Shown here: one piece after another, positions 1-7,772 of the stretch | Layout: every line of letters begins with the position of its first letter | How positions within the stretch are numbered: the first letter of the stretch is position 1 | Source: Lawsonibacter sp. | GTDB lineage: Bacteria; Bacillota; Clostridia; Oscillospirales; Oscillospiraceae | Reading direction: 5' to 3' | Length of the DNA: 33,118 nucleotides | Assembly (NCBI GenBank): GCA_022791995.1 | Contig: JAAWAD010000086.1 | Location: 1 to 33,118 of the forward strand | Translations under genes and position numbers: made by a program | Notes under the pieces: generated by a model | The model's database searches: none | The model's input: the letters and a program-made list of their open reading frames with translations, nothing else | What the model was told of the DNA's origin: nothing

Positions 1-719
1 CGGCCATAGACGGTGCAGGAGATGCCCTCCTTCTCCAGCCGCTGCTGGATACGCAGCTGGATGCCGTTGAGGAAGGCCTCGTGTGCGGAGGAGCGCCGGG
101 CCAGCTCCTCCTCGATCTCCTTATAGCCCACCGGGTCCAGATACCGCAGGGACAGGTCCTCCAGCTCCCACTTCAGCTTCTGCATCCCAAGGCGGTGGGC
201 GATGGGGGCGTAGATCTCCATGGTCTCCAAACTCTTCTCCCGCTGCTTCCGGGGGGTCTGATACTCCATGGTGCGCATGTTGTGCAGCCGGTCGCACACC
301 TTAATCAGAATCACCCGGATGTCCTGGGCCATGGCCATGAGCATCTTGCGCAGATTCTCCATCTGCTCCTCTTCCTTGGTGACATACTGCACCCGGGTGA
401 GCTTGGTGACTCCCTCCACCAGAACGGCCACCGGCTCGCCGAATTTTTTGGCGATGTCCTGATGGGTGGCGGCGGTGTCCTCAATGCAGTCGTGGAGCAG
501 CGCGGCAATCACCGAGTCGGTGTCCAGCTCCAGGTCGGCCACAATCTCCGCCACGGCGATGGGGTGGATGATATAGGGCTCGCCGCTTTTGCGCAGCTGC
601 CCGTGGTGAGAGGTGTCCGCAAAGGTGAAGGCGTTGAACAGCCGCTGGGTGTCCAGATTGGGGGTGTAGGCGCTGACCCGGTCCTCCAGGGCGTGATAGC
701 GCTCCAAGATGGGATCCAT
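1..719 (-). CDS. rel: (p)ppGpp synthetase/hydrolase, RelA/SpoT family (N-terminal part; gene runs off the left edge)
   Basis: This is the N-terminal 239 residues of a bifunctional Rel enzyme, which makes and degrades the stringent-response alarmone (p)ppGpp in the cytoplasm. The reading frame stays open to base 1, so the synthetase, TGS and ACT regions lie outside the window. Visible motifs belong to the HD hydrolase domain: RKSGEPYIIHP near residues 43-53, the metal-binding HD pair in LLHDCIEDT near 76-77, and VCDRLHNMRT. The sequence then runs into the start of the synthetase region (YAPIAHRLGM). The ATG at 717-719 is preceded on its strand by a GAGGTGA ribosome binding site. It lies about 88 bases downstream of recJ with no obvious promoter of its own, so the two are probably co-transcribed. 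Family assignment is firm; bifunctionality is inferred from the intact HD motif. Confidence 0.95.
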   Translation of the reverse strand, partial: MDPILERYHALEDRVSAYTPNLDTQRLFNAFTFADTSHHGQLRKSGEPYIIHPIAVAEIVADLELDTDSVIAALLHDCIEDTAATHQDIAKKFGEPVAVLVEGVTKLTRVQYVTKEEEQMENLRKMLMAMAQDIRVILIKVCDRLHNMRTMEYQTPRKQREKSLETMEIYAPIAHRLGMQKLKWELEDLSLRYLDPVGYKEIEEELARRSSAHEAFLNGIQLRIQQRLEKEGISCTVYG

Positions 720-807
720 GATTGTTCACCTCGGTTTGGGTTGATTGGGTGTCTGTAACGCGCCCCCGCGCACAAAACAGGAGGGCGGGGATACGGGGCG
801 GAGGCCC

Positions 808-2868
808 CTACCCCTCCTCCAGGGCCTGGCGCAGGCGCCGGAGGATGGAGGAGGCCTCCAAATCCACCTTATGCTCCAGGCGGCGGATGGTGATTTGAAA
901 GCGGCCCGTGCGCTCTTGCAGGTCAATCAGGCCCTGCTCCTCCAGCACATTCAGGCACAGCAGGGTGCGGGCGGGCACCTCCCACTGGCCGGAGCGCCGC
1001 TTGGAGACCCCTCTGGCGATGCGGGCCAGGGTATCCTCCACCACGGCGCCGGCGGCGGACTGGCGCTCCAGCCACCGCCACAGGTCCACGAACTCCCCCC
1101 GGCTGGGGAGGAGGAACCGGGCCTCCTGGGGGGTGAGGGGGTCCCCCTGGCAGAATTTGTCATAGATGGCCTGCTCCATCTGGGCCCGGGAGGGGGCCCG
1201 GCACAGATCCACAATTTGCAGCTGCACCGAACGCACGCCCCGGAACTCGTTGATCTGGGGATAGAAGGCCACATCCACCCGGCAGCCGGGGGTCAGACCC
1301 AGCTCTGTCCCGTCGGCGGAGAAGCAGATGGCCTCCAGACAGTCCCTCCGGGACTCCAGGCGCATTTTCAGGTGCCGGCCCCGGCCCACCTGGGTCATGG
1401 ACTGGACCTGGACTCCCTTTAAAAGGAAGACGGGGCGGGGGTTGCCGGCCCCCCAGGGCTCCAGACGGTCCAGGGACTCCACCGCCGGCACGGTGAGCTC
1501 GCCGGGGGTGACCACGGCGTCGGCCTCCAGCACGGAGGGCAGGGGTTCGCCCTGGCAGGCCTCGGCCACCGCCTGATGGATGGCCTGGGCCAGGGCGGGC
1601 AGGTTCTCCTCCCGGACGGTGAAGCCGGCGGCCAGGGCGTGGCCCCCGAAGTTCTCCAGCAGGGGGGCGCAGCGGTTCAGAATCTGGAACAGGTTCACCC
1701 CGCCCCAGGAGCGGCAGGAGCCCTTGCCCAGCCCCTGGTCCAGACAGACGAGAAAGGCGGGACAGCCGTACTTCTCCGCCAGGCGGGAGGCCACAATGCC
1801 CACCACCCCCTGGTGCCAGCCGCCGCTGGCCAGCACCACCGCCCCGCTCTGGGGGGCCATGTCCAGCCGCTGGACGGCCTGGCGGAAGATCTCCCCCTCG
1901 ATGGTCTGGCGCTCCCGGTTCAGCTCGCACAGCTCCCGGGCCAGCTCCTCCGCCCGCGCCGGGTCCCGGGCCAGCAGCAGCTCGGCGGCGGACTCCGCCC
2001 GGCCCATCCGTCCGGCGGCGTTGAGCCGGGGGGCCAGGGTGTACCCGATGGCCACCGAGGTAATGGGCTTGTCCTCCAGCCCGGCGCACCGGGCCAGCAT
2101 GTCCAGCCCCGGCCGGCGGGGCGGGTTCAGCCGGGCCAGACCCAGGCTGACAATGGCCCGGTTTTCCCCCGTCATGGGCATCACGTCGGCCACCGTGCCC
2201 ACGGCGGCCAGATCGCAGTAGGTCTGGAGCACCGGCTGCTCCGGGGCCACGGCCATCGCCAGCTTCAGGGCCACACCCACCCCGGCCAGCCCCTTGAACG
2301 GGTAGGGGCAGTCGGGCCGGTGGGGGTCCACCACCGCGGCGGCGGCGGGCAGCCGGTCCTTACAGGCGTGGTGGTCGGTAATCACCACGTCCACCCCCAG
2401 ACTGCCGGCAAAGACCGCCTCGTCCACGGCGGTAATGCCGCAGTCCACGGTGATAATCAGGCCCACCCCCTGTCCGGCCAGCTGGGCCACTGCCTCCCGG
2501 TTCAGGCCGTACCCCTCCTCCAGGCGGTCGGGGATGTAGGGGAGCACCTCTCCCCCCTGGCTGCGCAGAAACTCGGTCAGCAGGCAGGTGGCGGTGATGC
2601 CGTCCACGTCGTAATCCCCATAGACAGCGATGCGCTCCCCCCGGGACAGGGCCAGCCGGACCCGGTCCGCCGCCCGGTCCATGTCCTTCATGGCCAGCGG
2701 AGGCAGCACCGGCTCCCGGTCGGGGTGCAGAAGCCATTCGGCCTCCTCCAGCGTGGCGGCCCCCCGGGCGGCCAGCAGGCTGGCCAGCAGGGGCGGCAGC
2801 CCCTGGGCCTCCAGGGTGGCCCGGGCCCTTGGACAGAGGTCCGGCGTTTTCCACTGCTTGTATTTCAT
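808..2868 (-). CDS. recJ: Single-stranded-DNA-specific 5'-3' exonuclease RecJ
   Basis: A 686-residue RecJ, which degrades single-stranded DNA 5' to 3' in recombinational and mismatch repair. DHH phosphoesterase motifs appear in order: DYDVDG (residues 85-90), VDCGI (D142), TDHH (D165-H167) and VDPHRPDCPYP (D181). The DHHA1 half has the GSCRS segment (383-387) and FGGHALAAGF (GGH 408-410). An OB-fold region follows, and the last ~110 residues form an extra charged C-terminal tail of the kind seen in Clostridia. Length is somewhat above the 560-570 residues of enteric RecJ. The ATG has an AGGAGGGG ribosome binding site and a sigma-A promoter about 80 bases upstream. rel follows on the same strand, the common recJ-rel arrangement of Firmicutes. 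Confidence 0.96.
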   Translation of the reverse strand: MKYKQWKTPDLCPRARATLEAQGLPPLLASLLAARGAATLEEAEWLLHPDREPVLPPLAMKDMDRAADRVRLALSRGERIAVYGDYDVDGITATCLLTEFLRSQGGEVLPYIPDRLEEGYGLNREAVAQLAGQGVGLIITVDCGITAVDEAVFAGSLGVDVVITDHHACKDRLPAAAAVVDPHRPDCPYPFKGLAGVGVALKLAMAVAPEQPVLQTYCDLAAVGTVADVMPMTGENRAIVSLGLARLNPPRRPGLDMLARCAGLEDKPITSVAIGYTLAPRLNAAGRMGRAESAAELLLARDPARAEELARELCELNRERQTIEGEIFRQAVQRLDMAPQSGAVVLASGGWHQGVVGIVASRLAEKYGCPAFLVCLDQGLGKGSCRSWGGVNLFQILNRCAPLLENFGGHALAAGFTVREENLPALAQAIHQAVAEACQGEPLPSVLEADAVVTPGELTVPAVESLDRLEPWGAGNPRPVFLLKGVQVQSMTQVGRGRHLKMRLESRRDCLEAICFSADGTELGLTPGCRVDVAFYPQINEFRGVRSVQLQIVDLCRAPSRAQMEQAIYDKFCQGDPLTPQEARFLLPSRGEFVDLWRWLERQSAAGAVVEDTLARIARGVSKRRSGQWEVPARTLLCLNVLEEQGLIDLQERTGRFQITIRRLEHKVDLEASSILRRLRQALEEG

Positions 2869-2947
2869 AGCGCTCCCCTCCTGTCCCCGGGACCCCGCGC
2901 CGCCGGCGCCCCGTCCTGCGTCTTATGTCAATCGAAATGATTTTATC

Positions 2948-2977
2948 ATTATAGCACAGCTGACGGCCATTGCACAA
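2948..2977 (-). promoter_or_regulatory. Sigma-A promoter for recJ-rel
   Basis: On the minus strand, TTGTGC (2972-2977) and a perfect TATAAT (2948-2953) are separated by 18 bases. They lie about 80 bases upstream of the recJ start, in the divergent spacer shared with rlmB. Confidence 0.6.
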
Positions 2978-3056
2978 GAAAAATTATCAAATTCGGATAG
3001 AACGGGAATTCCTCCCCCCGGAAGGGCCCTCCAGAGGGGGGCGAAAAAATTGCCGC

Positions 3057-3085
3057 TTCCCCCCGCATGACAAGTGTGATATAAT
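3057..3085 (+). promoter_or_regulatory. Extended -10 promoter for rlmB
   Basis: TATAAT at 3080-3085 is preceded by TGA, giving the extended -10 form TGNTATAAT. The only -35 at 17-bp spacing is a weak TTCCCC (3057-3062). It lies 50 bases before the rlmB start. Confidence 0.55.
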
Positions 3086-3135
3086 GGCGCCGACTGACAC
3101 ACCACACAGCCAGACACAGCCAGGAGGAGAGCCAT

Positions 3136-3921
3136 ATGGACAAAAGACCCCCGCTGCGCCGGTCCGCGCCGGTCCAGACGGAGAACGACGGCGTCATCGA
3201 GGGACGCAACGCGGTCATCGAGGCCCTGCGGGCCAACGTCGCCATTGACAAGATTTTTCTCATCCGGGGCAGCGGCGACGCGGCCCTGGGGCACATCGCC
3301 TCCGCCGCCCGGGAGAAGGGCGTGGTGGTGGTGGAGGCCGACCGGCGCAAGCTGGACGCCATGAGCCGGACCCACGCCCACCAGGGGGTCATCGCCCAGG
3401 CCGCCGTGCGGGAGTACGCCTCGGTGGAGGACATTCTGGCCGCCGCCCGGGAAAAGGGAGAGGCTCCGCTGATTCTGGTGTGCGACGAGCTGTCCGACCC
3501 CCACAACCTGGGTGCGGTCATCCGCACCGCCGACGCCGCCGGGGCCCACGGGGTGATTATTCCCAAGCGGCGCTCCGCCGGCCTCACCGCCGTGGTGGGC
3601 AAGACCTCCGCCGGGGCGGTGGCCCACGTGCCGGTGGCCCGGGTACCCAATCTCACCGCCCTGCTCAAGCAGCTCAAGGAGGAGGGGCTGTGGATCTTCG
3701 GCGCGGCGGCAGAGGGCGCCGTCCCCCTGTACCAGGCGGACCTGAAGGGCCCGGCCGCCATCGTCATCGGCAGCGAGGGGGCGGGGCTGGGCCGCCTGGT
3801 GGCCGAGACCTGCGACGTGATGGTCTCCATCCCCATGCTGGGCAAAATCAACTCTCTCAACGCCTCAGCCGCCGCCGCCGTCCTCCTCTACGAGGCGGTG
3901 CGCCAGCGTCTGCACCCATAG
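3136..3921 (+). CDS. rlmB: 23S rRNA 2'-O-methyltransferase RlmB-type (SpoU/TrmH family)
   Basis: A 261-residue SpoU-family methyltransferase, predicted to transfer a methyl group from S-adenosylmethionine to a ribose 2'-OH of 23S rRNA (the RlmB position, Gm2251 in E. coli). Residues 18-95 form the small L30e-like RNA-binding domain (VIEGRNAVIEAL). The trefoil-knot catalytic domain shows all three SpoU motifs: DPHNLGAVIRTADAAG (121-136), VIGSEGAG (210-217) and IPMLGKINSLNAS (232-244). The ATG follows an AGGAGGAG ribosome binding site. The next gene starts 18 bases downstream behind its own AAGGAGG, so the two are probably one transcript. The exact target nucleotide cannot be read from sequence; YacO/TrmH-type paralogues look similar. 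Confidence 0.9.
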   Translation: MDKRPPLRRSAPVQTENDGVIEGRNAVIEALRANVAIDKIFLIRGSGDAALGHIASAAREKGVVVVEADRRKLDAMSRTHAHQGVIAQAAVREYASVEDILAAAREKGEAPLILVCDELSDPHNLGAVIRTADAAGAHGVIIPKRRSAGLTAVVGKTSAGAVAHVPVARVPNLTALLKQLKEEGLWIFGAAAEGAVPLYQADLKGPAAIVIGSEGAGLGRLVAETCDVMVSIPMLGKINSLNASAAAAVLLYEAVRQRLHP

Positions 3922-3939
3922 TCTGAAAAGGAGGCCGGC

Positions 3940-6120
3940 ATGAGCGGTCAGGACAAGAAACAACTGAATACTGACGGCCTGCTGGAAATCAAATCCCTGC
4001 TGGGCAACACGCCGCCGGCCTCCGCCTCCCTGGAGGAGATTCTGGCGGAGTTCCGGCCGGGCAAGACGCCGGAGGAGACCCAAGAGACCCCCCAGGAGAA
4101 GTCCGCCCCCCCTTCCGGGCCGCCCAAGCCGCCCCGCCCCGCCGGGGGCGAGAAGGTGGTGCCCTTTCCCGGGCAGCGGGCGGCCCCGCCCCCTCCGCCG
4201 CCGGAGCAGGCCGCGCCCCCCCCGCCCCCGGAGGAGCGGCAGGGGCCGGCGGTGCTCCACTTTCCCGAGGAGGAGAGCGCCCTCAAGGCCTTTTTGAAGG
4301 AGCTGAGCCGGAAGGCCAACAACTACGCCGACCAGATGTACCAGGACGACGAGGAGACCGACCCGGAGGAGGTCCGCCGTCTGGAGCGGCTGATTCCCGG
4401 CACCGACCGGGAGGAGGAGCCGGAGGAGGACGGGGAAGAGGAGGACGTCCCCCTGTTCCGCCGCCCCCGCCGCCGGGAGCCTCCGCCGCCCGACCTGTCC
4501 CCCCGGGAGCTGTCCTACCGCTGGAGCCGGGGACTTACCGGCCTGCGGGTGCGTGCCCTGCTGGTCCTTCTGCTGGCCGCCGCCGCCCTGGCCCAGGTGC
4601 TGGCCCCCGCCCTGGGCCTTGTCTGGCCGGAGGGGCTGGCCGAATACCCCCACTGGATTGCTGTCGCCCTGCTGGGGGCGGGAACCCTGCTCAGCGGGGA
4701 CGTGCTGCTTGCCGGACTGGGCCGTGCCCTCCGGCTGAAATTCGGCATGGACACCCTCTTCGCCCTGGCCTGCGCCTTCACCCTGGCCGACGGCGTTCTG
4801 CTGGCCCTGTCCGAGGCCCCCGCCCGCCTGCCCTATACGGCGGTGGTGCTGCCCGGGCTGTTCTGCCAGCTCCACGGGACCTATCACAAGCGGCAGGGCC
4901 TGCGCCTGTCCTGCCGGACGGCGGCGGCCTCCGCCTCTCCCTACCGGGTCACCCTGGATTTGGGCAAGTGGAACAACCGGGACGTCTACGTGAAGTGGCC
5001 GGGGGAGTGGGACGGCTTTGGCAGCCAGATCCAGACCGACGACGGGGCCCAGCGCGTCTACCGCCGGATGTGCCCTCTGCTGCTTCTGGGGACGGTGCTG
5101 CTGGCCGTCCAGTCCCCGGGGGCGGGGGAGCCGGAGCATCTGGTGTGGACCCTATCCGCCCTGTTCACCGCCTGCTCCGCCTATGGGGCCGCCCTGGCCT
5201 ATGGCCGGCCCTTTCACAAGGCGGCCCTGCGCCTGTCCCAGAGCGGCGCGGCCCTGGCCGGCTGGCCGGGCGTGGCCGCCTCCCGCCGGGGGGACCGGGT
5301 GCTGATTACCGACGCCGACCTCTTCCCCCCGGGATATGTGGAGCTGGGGGGCTATAAGATCATGCGGGACTTTCCTCAGGAGCGGGTGCTGGCCTACGCC
5401 GCCACCCTGATCCGGGACTCGGGCAGCGGCCTGGCCAGGCTGTTCCACGACCACCTCCGGGCCATGGGCGGGCTGCTCCGCCGGGCGGACAGCCTCCAGT
5501 GCCACGAGGGCGGAGGCCTTTCGGCCAACATCCGGGGGGATTCAGTGCTGGTGGGCTCCGCCGCCTTCATGAATCTGATGGAGGTCCCCCTGCCCCAGGG
5601 CCTCCACGTGAAAAACGCGGTGTTCTGCGCCATCAACGGGGAGCTGGCCGGCATCTTCACCCTGCACTACACCCTGCCCGACACCGTCTTCCCCGCCCTG
5701 GAGGAGCTGCTGGGCGCCCGAGTGGGCCCCGTGCTGGCCACCCGGGACTTCAATCTGATTCCCGCCATGCTCCAGCAGCGGTTCAAGCTGGCCGCCGACC
5801 GGATGGACTTCCCCCCGGTGGAGCGCCGCCGGGAGCTGTCTGACCCCGGCCAGCCCCACGGCGAGACCCTTGTGGCCCTGCTGTGCCGGGAGGGCCTGTT
5901 CCCCCTGGCGGAGGCCGTCACCGCCGCCAAGCGCCTTCGTTGGGCCGCCCGGACCGGGGCCGTGCTGTGCTGCGTCGGCTCCACCCTGGGCCTGCTCCTG
6001 TGCGCCTACCTCACCTCGGTGCGGGCCTACTCCTCCCTGTCCCCCCTGAATCTGCTCGTCTATATGCTCACCTGGCTGCTCCCCGTCTGGTTCCTGTCCG
6101 GCTGGGTCCACCGGTTTTGA
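3940..6120 (+). CDS. Degenerate P1B-type ATPase-like membrane protein (predicted catalytically inactive)
   Basis: I do not recognise this as a named family. The 726 residues start with ~190 disordered, acidic and proline-rich residues (poly-Pro at 83-97). About eight hydrophobic segments follow, near 203-228, 238-260, 268-290, 297-313, 378-391, 402-422, 672-694 and 702-722, with a soluble block at 430-665. Layout and soluble block match heavy-metal P-type ATPases: GAALAGWPGV leads to ITDADLFPPG (454-464) where DKTGTLT should be, GGGLSANIRGDSVLVGS (524-540) matches the N-domain glycine motif, GELAGIFTL (567-575) follows, and VLATRD (598-603) sits where TGD should be. The DKTGT lysine-threonine set, TGE, SEHP, CPC and GDGxND are all missing, and the actuator domain is reduced to ~60 residues. 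ATP-driven transport is therefore unlikely. A scaffold, sensor or partner role is only inference. It is co-directional with rlmB and has an AAGGAGG site. Confidence 0.7.
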   Translation: MSGQDKKQLNTDGLLEIKSLLGNTPPASASLEEILAEFRPGKTPEETQETPQEKSAPPSGPPKPPRPAGGEKVVPFPGQRAAPPPPPPEQAAPPPPPEERQGPAVLHFPEEESALKAFLKELSRKANNYADQMYQDDEETDPEEVRRLERLIPGTDREEEPEEDGEEEDVPLFRRPRRREPPPPDLSPRELSYRWSRGLTGLRVRALLVLLLAAAALAQVLAPALGLVWPEGLAEYPHWIAVALLGAGTLLSGDVLLAGLGRALRLKFGMDTLFALACAFTLADGVLLALSEAPARLPYTAVVLPGLFCQLHGTYHKRQGLRLSCRTAAASASPYRVTLDLGKWNNRDVYVKWPGEWDGFGSQIQTDDGAQRVYRRMCPLLLLGTVLLAVQSPGAGEPEHLVWTLSALFTACSAYGAALAYGRPFHKAALRLSQSGAALAGWPGVAASRRGDRVLITDADLFPPGYVELGGYKIMRDFPQERVLAYAATLIRDSGSGLARLFHDHLRAMGGLLRRADSLQCHEGGGLSANIRGDSVLVGSAAFMNLMEVPLPQGLHVKNAVFCAINGELAGIFTLHYTLPDTVFPALEELLGARVGPVLATRDFNLIPAMLQQRFKLAADRMDFPPVERRRELSDPGQPHGETLVALLCREGLFPLAEAVTAAKRLRWAARTGAVLCCVGSTLGLLLCAYLTSVRAYSSLSPLNLLVYMLTWLLPVWFLSGWVHRF

Positions 6121-6145
6121 CGCAGGCAGCTGCGGAAATTCCCTC

Positions 6146-6174
6146 TTGCGCATTGGGCCGCTTTCCTGTATAAT
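6146..6174 (+). promoter_or_regulatory. Sigma-A promoter for the pantothenate uptake/kinase pair
   Basis: TTGCGC (6146-6151) and TATAAT (6169-6174) are separated by 17 bases. This gives a leader of about 90 bases before the S-component gene. The leader ends in a small hairpin (GCTGC 6226-6230 with GCAGC 6250-6254, inner CCGT/ACGG) that directly abuts the AGGAGG ribosome binding site at 6255-6260. Confidence 0.7.
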
Positions 6175-6269
6175 GGCGCAGTCAAGGGGGCGGGAGCAAC
6201 GCGCCCTCGCCCTCTTCAAAATTGCGCTGCATCCGTGTTGGACGGAGCGGCAGCAGGAGGTAATGAAAT

Positions 6270-6917
6270 ATGAAAACCCGTAAGCACGACACCCGCTGGA
6301 TGGTAGGCACCGCCATGATGGCGGCCATCGTGGTCCTGTTGGCCAACACGCCCCTGGGACTGATTCCCCTGCCCATCATCAAGGCCACCACCACCCACAT
6401 CCCCGTCATTTTGGGCGCAATCCTTCTGGGTCCCCTGGCGGGGGGCATCCTGGGAGGGGTCTTCGGCATCTGCTCCATGGTCAACAACACCATCGCCCCC
6501 GCGGTGCTCTCCTTCGCCTTCTCCCCGTTTCTGGCCCTCAGCCTGCCCGGGGCGCTGAAGGCGGTGTGGGTCTCGGTGGGCTGCCGGGTGATGATCGGGG
6601 TGGTGTCCGGCTGGCTGTGGCTGGCTCTGCGGCGGCTGCATATCCACGAGGCGCTGGCCCTTCCGGTGGTGGGCTTCGTGGGCTCCATGACCAACACGGT
6701 GTGCGTCATGGGCAGCATCTATCTGCTCCTCCGGCCGGAGTACGCCCAGGCCATGGGCGTGGCCGCCGACGCGGTGCTGGGTCTGGTGCTGGGAGTTATC
6801 ACCGGCTCCAGCGTGCTGGAGGCCCTTGTGGCCCTGGTCCTGGTCACTGCCATCGGCCTGGTTCTGCTCCGGGTGCCCTATCTGCGGCCGGTTCAGACCG
6901 CGGGGGCGGACAAATAA
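6270..6917 (+). CDS. panT: ECF transporter S component, probably pantothenate-specific (PanT-like)
   Basis: A 215-residue, very hydrophobic protein with about six membrane helices, the size and character of energy-coupling-factor S components. These bind a vitamin and work with a shared EcfA/EcfA'/EcfT module encoded elsewhere. The segment IKATTTHIPVILGAILLGP (about residues 38-56), followed by a glycine-rich GGILGGVFG, is typical of the pantothenate/PanT-like group. Pantothenate specificity is supported by the next gene, coaX, 31 bases downstream, which phosphorylates pantothenate. The ATG has AGGAGG nine bases upstream. An earlier ATG at 6263 is out of frame. Substrate assignment is inference from family and neighbour; S-component class is solid. 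Confidence 0.8.
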   Translation: MKTRKHDTRWMVGTAMMAAIVVLLANTPLGLIPLPIIKATTTHIPVILGAILLGPLAGGILGGVFGICSMVNNTIAPAVLSFAFSPFLALSLPGALKAVWVSVGCRVMIGVVSGWLWLALRRLHIHEALALPVVGFVGSMTNTVCVMGSIYLLLRPEYAQAMGVAADAVLGLVLGVITGSSVLEALVALVLVTAIGLVLLRVPYLRPVQTAGADK

Positions 6918-6948
6918 AAAAGGGGGCTCCCCCCAGAGGTGAATGCCC

Positions 6949-7719
6949 ATGCTCCTCGCCATTGACATTGGAAACACCAACATCGTCCTGGGCGGCATCC
7001 AGGACGGCCAGATCGCCTTCGAGGCCCGGATTGCCACCGACCACATCAAGACCTCCGACCAGTACGGGGTGGAGATCAAAAACATCCTCAGCCTGTTCCA
7101 GACCGACCCTGCCGACATTCAGGACTGCATCATCTCCTCTGTGGTGCCGCCGGTGTTCAACTCGGTGCGCACCGGGGTGATGAAGGTCATCCGGCGCACC
7201 CCCATGGTGGTGGGTCCGGGGATCAAGACCGGCCTGAACATCCAGATGGACACCCCCTCTCAGGTGGGCAGCGACCGCATTGTGGTTGCTGTGGCCGCCC
7301 TGGCGGAGTACCAGCCCCCCCTGACCCTGCTGGATCTGGGCACCGCCACCACCATCGAGGTGGTGGGCCAGGGGAACACCTATCTGGGGGGGTGCATCAT
7401 CCCCGGCGTCCGGGTGTCGCTGGAGGCTCTGACCTCCCGGGCGGCGCAGCTGCCCGGCATCCGCCTGGACCGCCCCAAGCGGGTCATCGGAAAAAATACA
7501 GAGGATTCCATGCGCAGCGGCATCATGTACGGCACCGCCGCCCTGGTGGACGGAATGCTGGACCGGGTGGAGGAGGAGCTGGGCTGCTCTACCACTGTCG
7601 TGGCCACGGGAGGCATGGCCCAGTTCATTGTCCCCCTGTGCCGCCGGAAAATCATCCTGGAGAAGGATCTGCTCCTCAAGGGGCTGTACATCCTCTACCA
7701 GAAGAACCGCCGGAAATAG
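6949..7719 (+). CDS. coaX: Type III pantothenate kinase CoaX
   Basis: A 256-residue CoaX, which catalyses the first step of coenzyme A synthesis, ATP-dependent phosphorylation of pantothenate. It belongs to the ASKHA fold: the N-terminal phosphate motif DIGNTN lies at residues 6-11, the central LDLGTATTIEVV follows, and GGCIIPGV and ATGGMA come later. I chose the ATG at 6949 (MLLAIDIGNTN) over the in-frame ATG at 6943. The GAGGTG ribosome binding site ends at 6941, which is 7 bases before 6949 but only 1 before 6943, and the family normally starts this way. It is in one operon with the S component, coupling uptake to trapping, and ends at a bidirectional terminator. Confidence 0.95.
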   Translation: MLLAIDIGNTNIVLGGIQDGQIAFEARIATDHIKTSDQYGVEIKNILSLFQTDPADIQDCIISSVVPPVFNSVRTGVMKVIRRTPMVVGPGIKTGLNIQMDTPSQVGSDRIVVAVAALAEYQPPLTLLDLGTATTIEVVGQGNTYLGGCIIPGVRVSLEALTSRAAQLPGIRLDRPKRVIGKNTEDSMRSGIMYGTAALVDGMLDRVEEELGCSTTVVATGGMAQFIVPLCRRKIILEKDLLLKGLYILYQKNRRK

Positions 7720-7723
7720 AGGC

Positions 7724-7765
7724 AAAAAACGGACCGCTCTCCATTTGGGGAGCGGTCCTTCTTCT
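7724..7765. terminator. Bidirectional intrinsic terminator between coaX and the LysM gene
   Basis: A 12-bp stem (7731-7742 with 7747-7758, one G-T pair) closes an ATTT loop. It is followed on the plus strand by TTCTTCT and preceded by AAAAAA, which is a U-tract when read on the minus strand. It serves the two convergent genes on either side. Confidence 0.8.
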
Positions 7766-7772
7766 GTCCGGC

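Noticed and set aside
1576-2940. 454-codon plus-strand frame over recJ
   Set aside because: Complement of recJ third positions; no motif, and RecJ on the minus strand is unambiguous.
5601-5618. CACGTGAAAA inside the degenerate ATPase gene as a third parS
   Set aside because: Only the core and part of one arm match; the TGTT arm is absent. The CACGTG within rlmB (near 3625) matches the core only.
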